A stretch of 64,000 bases of DNA from Actinomadura meyerae (GTDB lineage: Bacteria; Actinomycetota; Actinomycetes; Streptosporangiales; Streptosporangiaceae): contig NZ_FZOR01000024.1 of NCBI RefSeq assembly GCF_900188445.1, positions 1-64,000 on the forward strand. Direction: 5' to 3'. A program made the translations under genes and the position numbers. This document shows, in pieces, positions 62,359 to 64,000 of the stretch (within the stretch, counting starts at the first letter, position 1; each line of letters opens with the position of its first letter). The notes under the pieces are model-generated. The model searched no databases. It saw nothing but the letters and a program-made list of their open reading frames with translations, and was not told the origin of the DNA.

Positions 62359-62719
62359 TACCTTCCTTCCCTCCGCCGTCCCCGCACCGTGCAGACCCCA
62401 GGCAGATCCCACTTCACTCGGTTCACCATGTAGGCACCCATCACTACAGCCCCTGAACTCCCGAAGGGAAGAGCCCTGAAGACCGGAAACGCCGGAAAAC
62501 GCACGGCGCCCGCGAGCGGCCGCCCGCCTCCGGCCCCGTCTCATGTGTCCGGCTTCGCCGGTTAGACCGGCCGACGTGGGGCACGTCACAAGGGTCAGGC
62601 TCCAGATCACGTCACGTTCGGAGGCGTCCCGCGCGTCTACTGTGCGATGGCTGCTCGCGCAAGGGCGCTTGCGTGAGGGCCGTCCTGCGACGGCACGGTG
62701 CGGAGGTCGAGGAGGCGGC
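62359..62719. other. 361-base gap between doxX and hemerythrin-like gene
   Basis: I see no gene here. CGTCAC occurs at 62583-62588 and 62612-62617, part of a TCACGTCACG-like stretch that could be a regulatory site. GGAGG at 62711-62715 is the ribosome site for the next gene. Confidence 0.45.
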
Positions 62720-63361
62720 ATGGAAGGCGTGGCCAGGAAGTACGACCTCACGATGCTGTACGCCGTGGACGACGCGTTCCGCCGTGACGCGGCCCGCCTG
62801 GAGGCCGCGCCGGAGCCGGCCGGAGCGGCCGTCGCGAACACCTGGTCGCTGTTCGCGCGGCACTGGCGGCTCCAGGACAACGCGGAGAAGCGCGCCCTGT
62901 GGACGGTGATGTACGCCAAGGACGCGGGTGTCCGCTCTCCCGGACGGCTCGGGCGCGTCAGCACCGTCCTCGACGACCTCTCCACGCGGACGCTGCGCGT
63001 CGTCCCGCTGATCGACGGCGTGGACGCCGCGCTGGAGCACCGCGACCGCCGCACGTTCGCTCGGTGCGCGCGCGACCTCCGCACGCGGCTCGGCGCCCTG
63101 CTGGACTTCAAGGAGTCCGACGTCCTGCCGTTGATCCAAGAGACCCTGACGCCCTACGACTGGGGCACCTACGACGTGGAGCTCCGCCGCGAACTCGGCG
63201 TCCGGGGGCTCGGCGTGTTCCTGCCGTGGCTGCTGGACGACGCTCCCGACGCGACCCGCCGCGCGGTGCTGCGGCTGCTGCCGCCGCCGATCCGGCTCGC
63301 CTACCGGACCACCTGGCGGCCGCGCTACCAGCGGCGCACCCACCTCGCCGTACCCGCCTGA
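62720..63361 (+). CDS. hemerythrin-like helical protein with missing iron ligands, 213 aa
   Basis: The order of helices resembles actinobacterial hemerythrin (HHE) proteins: YDLTMLYAVDDAFRRDAARL, SLFARHWRLQDNAEKRALW, then a dimer-like helix and LLDFKESDVLPLIQETL. HHE proteins bind a di-iron site through His and Glu. Here the first His position is Asp (VDDAFRR), and the H-H-x-x-E helix reads RLQDNAEK, so iron binding is doubtful. The C-terminal 60 residues are a separate extension. ATG 62720 follows GGAGGCGG. Family assignment is tentative. Confidence 0.6.
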   Translation: MEGVARKYDLTMLYAVDDAFRRDAARLEAAPEPAGAAVANTWSLFARHWRLQDNAEKRALWTVMYAKDAGVRSPGRLGRVSTVLDDLSTRTLRVVPLIDGVDAALEHRDRRTFARCARDLRTRLGALLDFKESDVLPLIQETLTPYDWGTYDVELRRELGVRGLGVFLPWLLDDAPDATRRAVLRLLPPPIRLAYRTTWRPRYQRRTHLAVPA

Positions 63362-63422
63362 CAAGCCCGCCGCCTGACAGGAGAGGTGCCCTCGTCCGCC
63401 ATGTGACGCGGCGCATAGCCCG

Positions 63423-63483
63423 GGATGTCACATCCGCCATCAAATCCCCGTCTTATTCGCAGATGCAGAACATCCGCGGATGT
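63423..63483. promoter_or_regulatory. two palindromes with shared half-site upstream of qcrB
   Basis: GGATGT-C-ACATCC at 63423-63435 and ACATCCGCGGATGT at 63470-63483 share the half-site ACATCC/GGATGT. Centre to centre they are about 48 bases apart. The second ends 20 bases before the qcrB start. Confidence 0.65.
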
Positions 63484-63503
63484 GCGACGGAGGGATGCTC
63501 ACG

Positions 63504-64000
63504 ATGGCGGGGACGACGACGCCCCAGTCCCGGGGCGGGGCGGTGGACCGCTCGGCGCGGGCGCTGGACGACCGGCTCGGCACCACCGGCTTCGCGCGCA
63601 GGGCGCTGCGCAAGGCGTTTCCGGACCACTGGAGCTTCCTGCTCGGCGAGATCGCGATGTACTCGTTCGTGATCATCCTGCTCACGGGCGTGTACCTGAC
63701 GCTGTTCTACAAGCCGAGCATGGCGGAGGTCGTCTACGACGGCTCCTACACGAAGCTGCAGGGCGTGGAGATGAGCGAGGCGTACGCGTCCACGCTCAAG
63801 ATCAGCTTCGACGTGCGGGGCGGGCTGCTCGTCCGGCAGCTGCACCACTGGTCGACCCTGCTGTTCATGGCCGCGATCCTGGTGCACATGCTGCGGAACT
63901 TCTTCACCGGGGCGTTCCGCAAGCCGCGCGAGCTGAACTGGCTGATCGGCGTCGCCATGCTGGTGCTCGTCATGTTCAACGGGCTGTTCGGCTACTCGCT
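63504..64000 (+). CDS. cytochrome bc complex cytochrome b subunit (QcrB-like), 5' part
   Basis: The gene runs off the window. The N-terminus has FPDHWSFLLGEIAMYSFVII and a first membrane helix ending LTLFYKPS. The haem helix GLLVRQLHHWSTLLFMAAIL-VHMLRNFFTGAFRKPRE follows, with histidines in the expected places for haem b, then NWLIGVAMLVLVMFNGLFGY. These match actinobacterial QcrB. ATG 63504 sits nine bases after GGAGGG; ATG 63495 is directly on it. No qcrC or qcrA precedes it, so it may be a second, free-standing copy. Confidence 0.88.
   Translation, partial: MAGTTTPQSRGGAVDRSARALDDRLGTTGFARRALRKAFPDHWSFLLGEIAMYSFVIILLTGVYLTLFYKPSMAEVVYDGSYTKLQGVEMSEAYASTLKISFDVRGGLLVRQLHHWSTLLFMAAILVHMLRNFFTGAFRKPRELNWLIGVAMLVLVMFNGLFGYS

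Overview
The window is very GC-rich, mostly coding, with near-universal G or C at third codon positions and frequent GTG starts. It carries an SsgB-type sporulation protein, a complete conservon (cvnABCD), F420-type oxidoreductase genes and actinobacterial membrane families. Together these point to a sporulating, filamentous actinomycete. A member of Thermomonosporaceae such as Actinomadura, or a relative in Streptosporangiales, is my best guess, but that is inference from gene content only.

Positions 1-17,318 look like an accessory stress region. The left edge holds a possible TnpB scrap and a LuxR regulator that has lost its front. Next come an MFS transporter with an extra C-terminal domain, a DUF2267 protein, a large ATPase-LuxR regulator and a DUF1931 histone-fold protein. 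A tightly overlapping chaperone operon follows (dnaK-grpE-dnaJ-cbpM-like-clpB), then an ATP-dependent DNA ligase, a frameshifted membrane protein and a DUF1345 membrane protein. The region ends in an integrase remnant that points at the 3' end of tRNA-Val(CAC). I propose it is an old, decayed stress-tolerance island.

Positions 17,400-30,100 look like core chromosome: membrane proteins, ssgB, soluble transhydrogenase, a TetR/SMR efflux pair with operator dyads, polyphosphate glucokinase, a GH38 alpha-mannosidase, a PabC-like lyase, an ArsR regulator and a tRNA Gly-Cys-Val cluster. A G5-domain lipoprotein and a secreted serine protease follow.

Positions 30,400-47,100 hold a sugar-phosphate operon (SIS, PfkB kinase, class II aldolase), a sulfatase-fold/GT-C membrane pair, an AhpD-like protein, a methyltransferase, an FAD hydroxylase, pyrophosphatase, maleylacetate reductase, DNA polymerase I, an LLM oxidoreductase and a secreted M28 aminopeptidase.

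Positions 47,500-51,500 are the conservon. A TetR/acyl-CoA dehydrogenase pair separated by an operator array follows. Next is an aerobic benzoyl-CoA (box) cluster: benzoate-CoA ligase, boxC and boxB, with a PaaX regulator and a PaaI-type thioesterase but no boxA. The right end carries a formate-dehydrogenase-type FeS subunit and NrfD anchor without a catalytic subunit, a DoxX protein, a hemerythrin-like protein that lacks obvious iron ligands, and the start of a qcrB lying outside a qcrCAB operon and preceded by two palindromes.
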